From Marine Group III euryarchaeote CG-Epi4 (lineage in GTDB: Archaea; Thermoplasmatota; Poseidoniia; MGIII; CG-Epi1), in NCBI GenBank assembly GCA_001875365.1, contig MIYX01000001.1:16065-80064 (forward strand): a stretch of DNA of 64,000 nt, written 5' to 3'. The number at the start of each line of letters is the position of its first letter. The stretch's first letter is position 1. This document shows positions 36,191-45,591 of this stretch, piece by piece. The notes beneath the pieces were generated by a model. That model was not told the origin of the DNA. It saw only the letters and a program-made list of their open reading frames with translations, and made no database searches. Made by a program: the position numbers and the translations under genes.

Positions 36191-37083
36191 TTAATATTTA
36201 CCATTTCAATTATAAAAATTAAATCCTCACCTGCTAAATCATGTCCCCCAGTTTCTCCATAAGCATCTTTGGCAGGTATTCTAACAGCTAAAGTTTGTCC
36301 CTCATACATTTCGACCATTTTATTATCAAAACCTGCTATCATTTGCCTACTACCGTTACAATTTTCGGAAGGATTTCCCTCTCCAAGACAACCTATGTTT
36401 GAAGCAGTTAACGGAGAATATCTGTTACTATCCGTTGTTCCATCTTTTCTATGTGGGTAATTTTTCCAAACATATTCCATGCTACTATCAAATAATTTAG
36501 CATCACTAGCTAAAATTCCAGTATAGTGAGCGTCTACGTTGTTACCTATTTTAGTTATATTGCCAAAATTATAGTCAGTATTTACATTCAATTTTACTTC
36601 GGCGCTCTTAGTGGGGTCACCGCCAGATGTAACTTCCAAATATGCATAAAGTAATCCTTCAGCCGAAGATGAAGTCTTAATGTTAATGATCATAGGCTTT
36701 TGGGTATCTTTGCCGAGAATCATAGTCCCAAATCCGTTCTCAATGCCAATAGTAAATCCCCCATCATTCGATTTTGTAGAAATAGTGAAAGTATCTTTGA
36801 CTGAGCCTGTGTTTCTGACCAGTAGCACGAAATCAGTTTCGCCCCCAGGTTCTGCATTATGATTATTTGTAACAAGTTCAGCCTCTACACCATATGTAGG
36901 ATTTAGTACAGTATCTTCGGTTTCTATCATCGAAGTTAAGTATAAACCACTACCAATCAAAATAACAACAAGAAGTAAGGCAATGAGCGCGGGCTTTGAA
37001 TCCGGTCTTGAAGAATCTAGCTTTCCGTCACGATAATTTGTGGGAGGTTTGGCTTTTTTATTTCGTCTTGCCCTTTTTGCCAT
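36187..37083 (-). CDS. Membrane-anchored FKBP-type prolyl isomerase
   Basis: 298 residues. A basic N-terminus (RARRNKKAK), one membrane helix at about 31-52 and an extracytoplasmic rest. A beta-sandwich of about 60-165 with NEW/CARDB-like VRNTGSVKDTFTI comes first. The FKBP domain starts near NVDAHYTGILASDAKLFDSS and continues through GFDNKMVEMYEGQT and PAKDAYGETGGHDL, typical of FKBP/SlyD. An insertion of about 50 residues with a Cys pair (GCLGEG, NCNGS) breaks the flap. It probably helps fold secreted proteins. It is co-transcribed with the Nudix gene. Confidence 0.85.
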   Translation of the reverse strand: MAKRARRNKKAKPPTNYRDGKLDSSRPDSKPALIALLLVVILIGSGLYLTSMIETEDTVLNPTYGVEAELVTNNHNAEPGGETDFVLLVRNTGSVKDTFTISTKSNDGGFTIGIENGFGTMILGKDTQKPMIINIKTSSSAEGLLYAYLEVTSGGDPTKSAEVKLNVNTDYNFGNITKIGNNVDAHYTGILASDAKLFDSSMEYVWKNYPHRKDGTTDSNRYSPLTASNIGCLGEGNPSENCNGSRQMIAGFDNKMVEMYEGQTLAVRIPAKDAYGETGGHDLAGEDLIFIIEMVNIN

Positions 37084-37119
37084 GATTTATCTACGAAAAT
37101 GCCTTAAAAAAGCTGATGG

Positions 37120-38034
37120 CTATTTTCTATGCTTAGATCTAAAGAAAAAAGCCTTCATTGTGTCCTTCCAAATATCCGGATTTTCTCTAATTCTTCGTAT
37201 TGAATAAGGGTACCAATCTGGTCCGTATGGTATGTAATATCTGACAGTGTAACCTTTTGAAACTAATTCATCTAAAGTTTTGTCAATTGGGACTCCAGAC
37301 AGTGCTTGGAATTCACAATTATCCTTTGGAAAATTATTCTTTTCAATAAGTTTCTCGATACGTTCTATAATCCAAGTATCGTGTGTTGCAAAGCAAGAAT
37401 ATATATTTTTTTTAATCATCTTTTCAGCACATTCCACATAATTTTCCCGTATTCTGTTATAATCTTGGATAGCAATATCCTTACTTTCCTTATATGCTCC
37501 TTTGCATAATCTAATGTTAGTGTTAGGGCCCTTGAGTAAATCTATATCATCGCTCGTGCGATACATATATGCCTGTAAAACAGTTCCGCAATTAGAGTAA
37601 TAGTTTACAGCCTTCTTACACATTTGTATAGTAGATTCTGTAACTTCAGAATCTTCCATGTCCATTCTAACAAACGAGTTATACGTTTTAGCTTTATCTA
37701 GTATTACGCTAAGATTATCCCAGCAAAGACTTTCGTCAACTTTGAGTCCAATTGCAGTCAACTTCAATGAAATGTTACAATCAACTCCAGAGTTTGCAAT
37801 ACCATCTATTAAGTCACAATAGGAATTAGTTGTTTTTGTAATTCCTCTTCTATTTTTTACTTCTTCACCAAGTAGATCTAGAGTACCAACAAATCCCTTC
37901 TTGTTTAACTTTCTAACTAAATCAATCCCATCTTTTAATTTATCGCCTGCAACATATACTGAAGCAATTCGACCGATAACTATTTTGGGCATCCACGGAG
38001 CTGTGGCTAAAACGATTCGATTCAGAATACCCAT
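37120..38034 (-). CDS. putA: Proline dehydrogenase
   Basis: 304 residues, the size of the monofunctional FAD-dependent enzyme. The TIM barrel starts near VAGDKLKDGI. Motifs: NISLKLTAIGLKVD, VRMDMEDSEVTE, IRLCKGAYKE, CFATHDTWII, EFQALSGV and YIPYGPDWYPYSIRRIREN, the C-terminal block that binds proline. It oxidises proline to pyrroline-5-carboxylate and passes electrons to the membrane. The P5C dehydrogenase is not in this window. It fits amino-acid catabolism together with urocanase. Confidence 0.92.
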   Translation of the reverse strand: MGILNRIVLATAPWMPKIVIGRIASVYVAGDKLKDGIDLVRKLNKKGFVGTLDLLGEEVKNRRGITKTTNSYCDLIDGIANSGVDCNISLKLTAIGLKVDESLCWDNLSVILDKAKTYNSFVRMDMEDSEVTESTIQMCKKAVNYYSNCGTVLQAYMYRTSDDIDLLKGPNTNIRLCKGAYKESKDIAIQDYNRIRENYVECAEKMIKKNIYSCFATHDTWIIERIEKLIEKNNFPKDNCEFQALSGVPIDKTLDELVSKGYTVRYYIPYGPDWYPYSIRRIRENPDIWKDTMKAFFFRSKHRK

Positions 38035-38108
38035 TATTGCTAATGTAAAAGTGTGTTTATTATTATAGTGTCCGAGACCGATTTATACAGCTCTGCTTAG
38101 CACAGATT

Positions 38109-39335
38109 ATGTCACCTTCGTCAGTTACATGTGTTAACGGAAAATTAGAAGTCCCGAATAACCCAATTATACCAGTAATAATCGGGGATGGAATCGGTTT
38201 AGATGTTACTCCTGTAGCCACCAAAGTTTTGGATGCAGCAGTTTCAAAAGCCTATTCTGGTGAAAAGTCTATTTCTTGGGAAGAAGTTCATGCAGGTGAA
38301 GCTGCTTTTGAGGAAACTGGTGAATGGCTTCCTGAATCTACCCTCGATTCTATTAGAAAGCATTTGGTCGCTCTTAAAGGACCATTGACCACTCCTGTAG
38401 GAGGTGGATTTAGGAGTCTTAATGTAACATTAAGACAAAAATTAGATCTTTTTGCATGCGTTAGGCCAGTAGTTTGGTTTGAAGGAGTTCCTAGTCCTGT
38501 AAGGAATCCTGAGAAAGTGGATATGGTCATTTTCAGGGAAAATACTGAAGATATCTATGCAGGTATTGAGTGGCAAGCAGGAACAAAAGAAGTGGCTAAA
38601 GTTCTGAAATTTCTTGAAGAAGATATGGGAGTATCGCAAATTAGGTTTCCCGCAACAAGCTCTTTAGGTGTTAAGCCTGTTTCTAGTGAAGGAACCAAGA
38701 GACTTGTTAGAGCTTCGTTAAATTATGCAATTGATAATGATAAATCATCTGTTACCCTAGTTCATAAAGGAAACATTATGAAATTCACTGAAGGTGGTTT
38801 CAGAGATTGGGGATATGAAATTTCACGAGAAGAATTTGGAGCTAATCCACTTGATGGAGGTCCTTGGCACATCTTTAAAAATCCAAAGACAGGTAAAGAT
38901 ATAATTGTTAAGGATGTAATTGCAGATGCAATGCTCCAGCAAATATTGACTCGGCCTTCAGAGTATGATGTTATAACAACATTAAACCTAAACGGGGATT
39001 ACATTTCCGATGCCTTAGCAGCTCAAGTCGGAGGAATTGGTATAGCTCCAGGTGCAAACATAAATTATGATTCAGGCCATGCATTGTTTGAGGCTACTCA
39101 CGGTACAGCTCCAAAATATGCAAGGCAGGATAAAGTAAATCCAGGTTCAGTTATTTTATCTGGTGAAATGCTTCTAAGATATTTAGGATGGAAAGAAGCC
39201 GCGGACTTGATAATTGATGGAATGCAGAAAACTATCGGAGATAAAACTGTTACATATGACTTTGAGAGGCTAATGGATGGCGCTAAATTATTGAAATGTA
39301 GTGAATTTGGTAATGCCATTATAGATAATTTGTGA
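38109..39335 (+). CDS. icd: Isocitrate dehydrogenase (NADP-type)
   Basis: 408 residues, close to the E. coli-type enzyme. [17 protein letters not shown] at the N-terminus; [20 protein letters not shown] is the substrate loop with the regulatory Ser; [14 protein letters not shown] follows. [13 protein letters not shown] and the [17 protein letters not shown] block hold metal-binding Asp residues; HGTAPKYA follows. It decarboxylates isocitrate to 2-oxoglutarate in the TCA cycle. The cofactor is inferred from overall similarity. It overlaps the GTPase gene by 4 bases (GTGA). Confidence 0.95.
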   Translation: MSPSSVTCVNGKLEVPNNPIIPVIIGDGIGLDVTPVATKVLDAAVSKAYSGEKSISWEEVHAGEAAFEETGEWLPESTLDSIRKHLVALKGPLTTPVGGGFRSLNVTLRQKLDLFACVRPVVWFEGVPSPVRNPEKVDMVIFRENTEDIYAGIEWQAGTKEVAKVLKFLEEDMGVSQIRFPATSSLGVKPVSSEGTKRLVRASLNYAIDNDKSSVTLVHKGNIMKFTEGGFRDWGYEISREEFGANPLDGGPWHIFKNPKTGKDIIVKDVIADAMLQQILTRPSEYDVITTLNLNGDYISDALAAQVGGIGIAPGANINYDSGHALFEATHGTAPKYARQDKVNPGSVILSGEMLLRYLGWKEAADLIIDGMQKTIGDKTVTYDFERLMDGAKLLKCSEFGNAIIDNL

Positions 39336-40297
39336 ATCTTCAAGAAATAAAGAATATTGCTACTTCTGAAGAGCTAATTGATAGAGCCTTGCGTAGAGCT
39401 TCGAAAGTTGAGGAAAAAGTAAGAAACCCAGACTATCGGGCTCGATTAACTGCAGTTAGAAAAATACATTCCGTTGCAGATAACCTTGCTAATCCTATGA
39501 TTAGTTATGTCAAGGCGTTTCCATCATTTGACATTATTCATCCATTTGATAGAGAAATAATAGATCTTACAGTTGGAGTTGATATGCTTAAAAAATCTCT
39601 CGGAGCAATTGATTGGGCTAGGAAGGAGGTATTGATGATTTCTACAAAGTATGTTCCTAAGGCAAGGGCTCGAAAAAGTGCTGAGAATACTATGAAGATT
39701 ATGAGTGAAGCTTACACTAAGATGACGAATGTTGTTAGGCAGATTTCTAAAAGTTTCGATTTTTTAATTTCAGCAAGATCAATATTTCGCAATCTTCCCA
39801 ATGTAGACACAGAATCTTCGATAGCTGTATTTGCAGGAGCTCCAAATGTAGGTAAATCTAGCCTAATTGGTTCTGTCTCATCAGGTAAGCCTGAAGTCAA
39901 AAGCTATCCTTTTACAACTAAGGCAGTTTCATTAGGACACATAAAGAAAAAATATACAGTTTTACAAGTAATGGATACTCCAGGCTTATTGGATCGTCCT
40001 GATTTAGAAAGAAATGACATGGAGAAACAAGGAATAGCTGCTTTTGATTACCTGGAACCAATTATTGTATTTTTAACTGATTTAAGTAACACTTCAGGAT
40101 ATTCTATAGAAATGCAGACTAATTTACGCGATGAGTTGAAATTAAGATATCCCAAATGTCAATGGGTTGACGTATTTAGTAAGAAAGATTTAAACTTTGA
40201 AAATAAAGTGAGTTTTGATGGGGCAATTGAAGTTTCAGCCTACAAAGGCGAAGGTATTGACAATTTTAAAAATAAATTATTAGATCTTATTCCTTAA
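39332..40297 (+). CDS. Nog1-like GTPase
   Basis: 321 residues, GTG start. An N-terminal helical domain (about 1-165) with [17 protein letters not shown] and [16 protein letters not shown] resembles archaeal Nog1/OBG-family GTPases. G motifs: [11 protein letters not shown] (G1, about 170), DTPGLLDRP (G3), FSKKDL (G4) and [10 protein letters not shown] (G5). Nog1 proteins act in large ribosomal subunit maturation. It is convergent with the IMP dehydrogenase gene, overlapping 11 bases. Confidence 0.85.
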   Translation: MNLQEIKNIATSEELIDRALRRASKVEEKVRNPDYRARLTAVRKIHSVADNLANPMISYVKAFPSFDIIHPFDREIIDLTVGVDMLKKSLGAIDWARKEVLMISTKYVPKARARKSAENTMKIMSEAYTKMTNVVRQISKSFDFLISARSIFRNLPNVDTESSIAVFAGAPNVGKSSLIGSVSSGKPEVKSYPFTTKAVSLGHIKKKYTVLQVMDTPGLLDRPDLERNDMEKQGIAAFDYLEPIIVFLTDLSNTSGYSIEMQTNLRDELKLRYPKCQWVDVFSKKDLNFENKVSFDGAIEVSAYKGEGIDNFKNKLLDLIP

Positions 40298-41720
40298 CTT
40301 TCATATCGTGAGTGTCTCCCACTACACTTTGTGTATAAGGCGACATTAGCTCAATGACCGATTTTTCATGGTATTCTTTTAACTTCATACATCCAGTATT
40401 ACTTAATGCGGCCTTAATTTTACGAATGTCCTGTTTCAATTTTGGCTTTAGTCTTCCCCAATTTTCTACAGTCCCTTCTTCACCTTCAGCAAAGAATGTT
40501 TTCCTAGCGACATGTCCGTACCTATCTAGGTTCCTTGCACGAGCAGATCCTTCTCCCCATGTTGCAACATATTTGATGTCAGGTTCGTGTGTAGTCAATT
40601 GCATATTTGCATCATATTTTTCACCTTCGGCTTCATAAAAGTGATTGAAATATCCTCCCATCATTACGGCATCAGCAATACTTAGAGCTATTATCATACT
40701 TCCCGCATCAGAAACACCTCCATCAATAATAATTGAAACGTATTTCCCAGTTTCTTTAAAGTAATCAGTTCTGGCCTTTTCTACTTCCATCAAAGCAGTC
40801 ATAGGAGCTCTGCCGGTTGCCTTTTCCCTTTGTGTCGTACAAATTGAACCAGATGACATTCCTACTTTTACTACATCAGCTCCACTTTCCATTAGGAATT
40901 TAGCCCCTTCGTACGTGATTACATTACCTGCACAGATTGGTTTCCCTAGGTTCATTTTACTATATTCCCTCAAAACCTTAGAAGTAAATTCATTATATGC
41001 ATCAGAAGTATCTATTACAAATATATCAGCTCCAGCTTCATCGCAGGTCTTTACACGCTTTTTCCAACCTTTATGTGTTGAGATTGCAGCACCTACTACA
41101 ATATTTTCAACATCCTTTTTGAATGCTATTTTTACCAAACGACCCAAGTCATCAAGCACAATCAAATAATTATTATTCTCTAGTTCTTTCTTTGCTTGTT
41201 TAACAGTTATTTCAGCATTTTTTGTAAAAGGTAAATTTTCTACTTTAGTCATGATAGATAGGACATTCTCAGCAGGAGTCTCATTACTTTCCAAGTACTT
41301 ATCAAAATTAAATAATCCTAAGAATACATTGTTTCTGTCAGTTATAGGTATTTTTGAATGTCCATGTTTTTCAACTAATCTTACTGCCTCATCTATAGTG
41401 GCATTATCTCTTACCGAAACAGGGTCTTCTACAAAACCCATCTCATAACCTTTAATTTTATCAATAATATCAACTTGCTCCTTTATTGATAATCTTGCAG
41501 GAAGCACACCAAGCCCCCCTTCTTTGCCTAGTGCGAGAGCCATTTCATACCCCGTTACAGAGGTCATTGCCGCACTGAGAAATGGAATTCCCAAGCTAAG
41601 CTTCCCTAATTGAGATTTTAAATTAATGTTATTAAGATTACAATCCTTAGAGGTATAATCAGTTAAAAGACTAAATTCACTAAAAGTTCGCCCGGCTTCT
41701 AATATTACTTTCTTAGCCAT
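40287..41720 (-). CDS. guaB: IMP dehydrogenase
   Basis: 477 residues. A TIM barrel with an inserted CBS pair (about 95-215). The active-site loop is GMSSGSICTTQ, where Cys is the nucleophile. DGGVSDAGSM and MGGYFNHFYE follow. The ARNLDRYGH flap and the C-terminal HDMKVKE resemble a divergent class known from Tritrichomonas and some bacteria rather than the usual archaeal form. It makes XMP from IMP. It is the last gene of the purine operon. The related GuaB1-type GMP reductases cannot be ruled out. Confidence 0.82.
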   Translation of the reverse strand: MAKKVILEAGRTFSEFSLLTDYTSKDCNLNNINLKSQLGKLSLGIPFLSAAMTSVTGYEMALALGKEGGLGVLPARLSIKEQVDIIDKIKGYEMGFVEDPVSVRDNATIDEAVRLVEKHGHSKIPITDRNNVFLGLFNFDKYLESNETPAENVLSIMTKVENLPFTKNAEITVKQAKKELENNNYLIVLDDLGRLVKIAFKKDVENIVVGAAISTHKGWKKRVKTCDEAGADIFVIDTSDAYNEFTSKVLREYSKMNLGKPICAGNVITYEGAKFLMESGADVVKVGMSSGSICTTQREKATGRAPMTALMEVEKARTDYFKETGKYVSIIIDGGVSDAGSMIIALSIADAVMMGGYFNHFYEAEGEKYDANMQLTTHEPDIKYVATWGEGSARARNLDRYGHVARKTFFAEGEEGTVENWGRLKPKLKQDIRKIKAALSNTGCMKLKEYHEKSVIELMSPYTQSVVGDTHDMKVKE

Positions 41721-41753
41721 ATACTCCCTTAGTAAGGAGATTTATTAAACTAT

Positions 41754-42803
41754 CTAACTTACTTCATGTGAAGTATAAATTTCGTTTGTAGTAATAGTTA
41801 CTCTCACGAAAGTAGTACACTTTGGTAGATCCTTTATTCTTCGGGCACCGACGTACGAGCATGCAGACCTTACTCCTCCGAGAATTGATTGTATAGTGTT
41901 TTCAATCTCACCTTTGTACGGGACTCTTACTTCTTTACCCTCAGGAGCTCGATGTTTAGCGACTCCGCCAAAATAAGTGGTCATGGCTTTCTCCGAACTC
42001 ATTCCATAGAAAATTTTACTTTTTGTTCCATCCTTATTTTCAATAAGTTCACCTCCAGATTCAGCATGGCCTGCTAACATACCTCCTAGCATTACAAAAT
42101 CAGCTCCAGCTGCGAAAGCTTTTGCAATATCACCAGGTGAAGTACAACCTCCATCGGACATTACGTGCCCTCCAAGGCCGTGTGCCGCGTCAGCACATTC
42201 TGAAATAGCTGACAGCTGAGGGTACCCAACTCCAGCTACCTTACGTGTGGTGCACACTGAGCCAGGGCCTATTCCCACCTTTACAATATCAGCTCCAGCT
42301 AAAACTAGAGCTTCAGTCATTTCCCTGGTGGCTACATTTCCAGCAATAATTATTTTATCATCAAATTCTTTTCTAACTTTCCTCACAAATTGGAGAAAGT
42401 CTTCTCTGTATCCATTAGCGACATCCAGGCATATATATTGCAATTTTTCATGTATAGCCATTTTTCTCCTTAGCAACTCCATACTTTCATCTGTAGATCC
42501 CGAAGTTATGGCAACATGATAGGGGTCCATTCCGTTTTCAATTGCCTTTTTTATCTCTTTAACCGAATAAAACTTTTGTAAACAAGTAAGTAGTTTTTCT
42601 TTTTGTAGTTCACTTGCTATTTCAAATGTTCCTGTAGTGTCCATATTAGCAGCTACAACTGGTATTCCTTTCCATTCACGTTTAGTATGTCTAAATTTGA
42701 ATACTCTGGATAGTGAAACCTCTGAGCGAGATTTTAGTGTGCTTCTCTTTGGCCTAATCAGAACATCTCTGAAGGTTAGCTTTAGGTCGTCATCTATTCT
42801 CAT
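41754..42803 (-). CDS. guaC: GMP reductase
   Basis: 349 residues, without CBS domains. It matches E. coli GuaC over the full length: the N-terminus MRIDDDLKL, DVLIRPKRSTLKSRS, AANMDTTGTF, KVGIGPGSVCTTR with the catalytic Cys, and SDGGCT are nearly the same. It converts GMP to IMP with NADPH. A GuaC this close to the bacterial form is unusual for an archaeon and suggests transfer from bacteria. It sits in an operon next to IMP dehydrogenase, which runs the opposite branch. Confidence 0.92.
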   Translation of the reverse strand: MRIDDDLKLTFRDVLIRPKRSTLKSRSEVSLSRVFKFRHTKREWKGIPVVAANMDTTGTFEIASELQKEKLLTCLQKFYSVKEIKKAIENGMDPYHVAITSGSTDESMELLRRKMAIHEKLQYICLDVANGYREDFLQFVRKVRKEFDDKIIIAGNVATREMTEALVLAGADIVKVGIGPGSVCTTRKVAGVGYPQLSAISECADAAHGLGGHVMSDGGCTSPGDIAKAFAAGADFVMLGGMLAGHAESGGELIENKDGTKSKIFYGMSSEKAMTTYFGGVAKHRAPEGKEVRVPYKGEIENTIQSILGGVRSACSYVGARRIKDLPKCTTFVRVTITTNEIYTSHEVS

Positions 42804-42847
42804 CTTTCCCCTATTATGTTTGATTAAGCCCTATAAATTGTTTGCTC

Positions 42848-43366
42848 TTAATTTATATCCTCAGTTTCCATAACCATTACATCTTTTAGTTGCCTATATT
42901 TTTCATCGTAATCAAGACCATAACCAACTACAAATTCAGGAGGTATATTAAATCCTACATAATCAACTTCAAAATCTAATTTAGCTACCTCTTTCTTGAA
43001 TAAAGCAGTGGCTACAGCAACGGACTTAGGTCCCGAATTCCTTAGTCTATTGACTAGGAAATTGATTGTAAAGCCCGAGTCAATAATATCTTCTACGATG
43101 ATAATATCCCTACCATCAATATTGGCTGAGATATCTTTTCTAAATTTTATGGTTCCAGTCGATGAGTCACCCTCATAAGATCGTATCTTAACAAAATCTA
43201 CCTCAATGTCTAAATCAATTTCTCTAAGTAAGTCCGCCATAAAGACATAACATCCATTTAGAATACCTACAAATATGGGTTTTTTACCTTTATAATCTTT
43301 ATTAATTTGTTTTCCTAAGGATTTTATACGCTTTTTAATTTCAGATTCAGAGATTAAGAGTTTCAT
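42848..43366 (-). CDS. hpt: Hypoxanthine phosphoribosyltransferase
   Basis: 172 residues. The PRPP motif is IIIVEDIIDSGFT and the FVGILNGCYVFMADLLREI block precedes it; the flap is in RSYEGDSSTGTIK. VDYVGFNIPPEFVVGYGLDYDEKYR is the base-recognition end, typical of bacterial-type HPRT. It makes IMP or GMP from hypoxanthine or guanine. The start is 3 bases from the apt stop. Confidence 0.92.
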   Translation of the reverse strand: MKLLISESEIKKRIKSLGKQINKDYKGKKPIFVGILNGCYVFMADLLREIDLDIEVDFVKIRSYEGDSSTGTIKFRKDISANIDGRDIIIVEDIIDSGFTINFLVNRLRNSGPKSVAVATALFKKEVAKLDFEVDYVGFNIPPEFVVGYGLDYDEKYRQLKDVMVMETEDIN

Positions 43367-43368
43367 AA

Positions 43369-43902
43369 TTAATACTTCACTATTGAATGAACATTATATG
43401 GATTTAGTTTTTCACGACCTTTCAAAAATTCTAATTCAACTAAAACAGCTAACCCTTTGATAGTGCCCTTAATTTTCGAAATTAATTTGCAAGCAGCTTC
43501 AGCAGTTCCCCCCGTAGCTAGTAAATCGTCTACAATTAAGATATTTTGTCCTTCGTTTATCGCATCTGTATGTATTTCTAAAGTGTCAGTTCCATATTCA
43601 AGCTCATATTCTACCTTTTCAGTATTCCATGGTAATTTACCTGGCTTTCTGATAGGCACAAAGGCTGCGTTAAGTTTGTCTGCTATCGGAGTTCCAAATA
43701 TGAATCCTCTAGATTCGATGCCAACGACAACATCAATATTTAAATTCATGAATGGTTTTACCATAGTATCAATTGATAAACGGAATAAGTCTATATTTGA
43801 CAATACAGGAGTTATGTCTTTGAACACAATTCCTTTTTTTGGGAAGTCCTGTATATCTCTTATATTTTCTGCGATTGCTTTGATACTATTTTTTGAAGAC
43901 AT
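43369..43902 (-). CDS. apt: Adenine phosphoribosyltransferase
   Basis: 177 residues from the ATG at 43902; an open GTG at 43938 exists but lies inside the hairpin. The N-terminus IRDIQDFPKKGIVFKDITP is diagnostic of APRT. GIESRGFIFGTPIA, FVPIRKPGKLPW and the PRPP loop ILIVDDLLATGGTA follow. It makes AMP from adenine. It lies between the NCS2 permease and hpt in the salvage operon. Confidence 0.93.
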   Translation of the reverse strand: MSSKNSIKAIAENIRDIQDFPKKGIVFKDITPVLSNIDLFRLSIDTMVKPFMNLNIDVVVGIESRGFIFGTPIADKLNAAFVPIRKPGKLPWNTEKVEYELEYGTDTLEIHTDAINEGQNILIVDDLLATGGTAEAACKLISKIKGTIKGLAVLVELEFLKGREKLNPYNVHSIVKY

Positions 43903-43920
43903 AGTCTGTTTAATTGCATT

Positions 43921-43946
43921 TCCCCTGAGCTTAATCACCCAGGGGA
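43921..43946. promoter_or_regulatory. Hairpin between NCS2 permease and apt
   Basis: TCCCCTG-x12-CAGGGGA, a 7-base stem between the permease stop (43971) and the apt ATG (43902). It may be a processing or attenuation site that sets unequal levels of the permease and the enzymes. It also argues against the GTG start at 43938. Confidence 0.4.
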
Positions 43947-43970
43947 TTTAACTGCTTTTCGATTATTTCC

Positions 43971-45503
43971 TTAGTTTATAAAATCTAGGATCCAATCAAA
44001 TGTTGTCTGTTCTCCAGGTCCAAGATAGAACATTGTCATTAGAACAGTTATTGCCATCAAAATTTGGTTGCTTAGAATTTCTTCGTATTTTCCGACAGCC
44101 AATTTGATTCCTACATAGGAAATTACTCCCCATGCGATACCGTCTGCAATCGAGTATGCGAATGGCATCAAAGCAATAGTTAAGAAGGCTGGAATTGCGA
44201 TTTCTATATCATCCCATTTGATGTCACCTACTCCACGCATCATCATTGCTCCAATTACCATTAGTGCAGGTGCTGTTGCGTAAGCTGGTATTGCTATAAA
44301 GACGTCAGAGAAGAAGACACCTAGTAAGAATAGGAATCCTACAACTACTGCAGTTAATCCAGTCTTACCACCTTCTTCTATTCCAGAAGCTGACTCGATA
44401 TATGTTGTTACAGTACTTGTACCCATGACCGCACCGATTGTTGTTCCAGCTGCATCAGCCATAAAGGCTTCATCAGCATTTTCAAGTTCGTCATCATCAT
44501 TTACTTTTCCTGCCATTCTTCCGACTCCATATAGAGTACCTGCAGTATCGAAAATATCAACAAAGAAGAAAGCAATTACTACCATTAGGAAAGATCCCCA
44601 TCCTCCGTACGTAGAACCTTCAATTGGATCGCCTGCACTTCCTAAAGCACCGAACACAGCGCCTACTGTATCTGAAGGATTATCTGGTGATGAGAAAATT
44701 TCAGAAGGTGCATCAGAGCCAGGTACAATTGCCCATCCAATTATACTAACACCTAATATTCCAATCATAATAGCGCCTTTTTGCTGTCTAGCCATTAAAG
44801 CACCCATTGCTATAAGTCCGATTAAAGCCCAGAATTGACCTGATTCATGAGTCCAGGCTCCTGCATTTGTAAAGTCAATTAAAGTTGCAGGATTGTCTAC
44901 AATCCATCCGGCATTTTGCATTCCTATGATCGTAAGGAATAGTCCAATACCAGCCATTGTTGCAATTTTCAAATCTTTCGGAATTGCGTTAATCATTGCA
45001 GTTCGAGCGCCAGCGTAGGAAAGTCCAACAAATAGTAGACCTTCTACGAAAACTGCTGCAAGTGCAATGTCCCAGGGTACCCCCATTCCAAAACATACAG
45101 TGTACAAAAAGTATGCATTGAGCCCCATTCCTGGAGCAAGAGCAAAAGGCAAGTTTGCCCAAAGTCCCATTATAATACATGCAATAAAAGAAGCTACAGC
45201 TGTAGCAACTAATGCATCATTGAATGGGATTCCCGTTGCGAAACCTTCAAACTCAGGAGTTGAGGGATCATCTAAAAATGTTATGTCTCCTCCTGAAAGC
45301 ATTAAAGGATTCACGATGAGGATATAAGCCATCGTAAGGAATGTTGTCACTCCTGCACGAATCTCACCCTCTACGGAACTACCGGCTTTACTGATACCAA
45401 AATAGTTATCAATTTGCCCCATAATCCCCTCGCTTGGAGTAGATGCTGGAGCTTCTGATACGTTGTTTTCGGTACCACTATTTTCTGTGTCGTCGTCACT
45501 CAT
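43971..45503 (-). CDS. NCS2-family purine permease (AzgA-like)
   Basis: 510 residues from the ATG at 45503; the frame extends back to a TTG at 45524. About 13 membrane segments. AzgA/PbuG-type marks: RAGVTTFLTMAYILIVNP, LPFALAPGMGLNAYF, FFFVDIFDTAGTLYGVGR and GTSTVTTYIESASGIEEGG. These proteins take up adenine, guanine or hypoxanthine with protons. A TATA box at 45538-45548 and AGGTG at about 45511-45515 precede the ATG. It is the first gene of the purine-salvage operon, so it likely feeds apt and hpt. Confidence 0.9.
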   Translation of the reverse strand: MSDDDTENSGTENNVSEAPASTPSEGIMGQIDNYFGISKAGSSVEGEIRAGVTTFLTMAYILIVNPLMLSGGDITFLDDPSTPEFEGFATGIPFNDALVATAVASFIACIIMGLWANLPFALAPGMGLNAYFLYTVCFGMGVPWDIALAAVFVEGLLFVGLSYAGARTAMINAIPKDLKIATMAGIGLFLTIIGMQNAGWIVDNPATLIDFTNAGAWTHESGQFWALIGLIAMGALMARQQKGAIMIGILGVSIIGWAIVPGSDAPSEIFSSPDNPSDTVGAVFGALGSAGDPIEGSTYGGWGSFLMVVIAFFFVDIFDTAGTLYGVGRMAGKVNDDDELENADEAFMADAAGTTIGAVMGTSTVTTYIESASGIEEGGKTGLTAVVVGFLFLLGVFFSDVFIAIPAYATAPALMVIGAMMMRGVGDIKWDDIEIAIPAFLTIALMPFAYSIADGIAWGVISYVGIKLAVGKYEEILSNQILMAITVLMTMFYLGPGEQTTFDWILDFIN

Positions 45504-45537
45504 AGGTTTACACCTAAACAACATTAAGTGAGGATTT

Positions 45538-45548
45538 CTTTTTAAATG
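45538..45548 (-). promoter_or_regulatory. TATA box of the purine-salvage operon
   Basis: CATTTAAAAAG on the minus strand, about 40 bases before the ATG at 45503. The expected mRNA has a short leader with an AGGTG ribosome-binding site. Confidence 0.5.
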
Positions 45549-45591
45549 TACCGGATGTTTCAGGAAATAAAACTTAGCCTTCTACACGGAT

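Noticed and set aside
43903..43938. GTG start at 43938 for apt
   Set aside because: The extra residues come from the hairpin; the ATG at 43902 gives the usual APRT N-terminus.
43457..43951. 164-codon ORF opposite apt
   Set aside because: Antisense shadow of a well-supported gene; no promoter or motif.
44425..44838. 137-codon ORF opposite the purine permease
   Set aside because: Antisense shadow without start signals.
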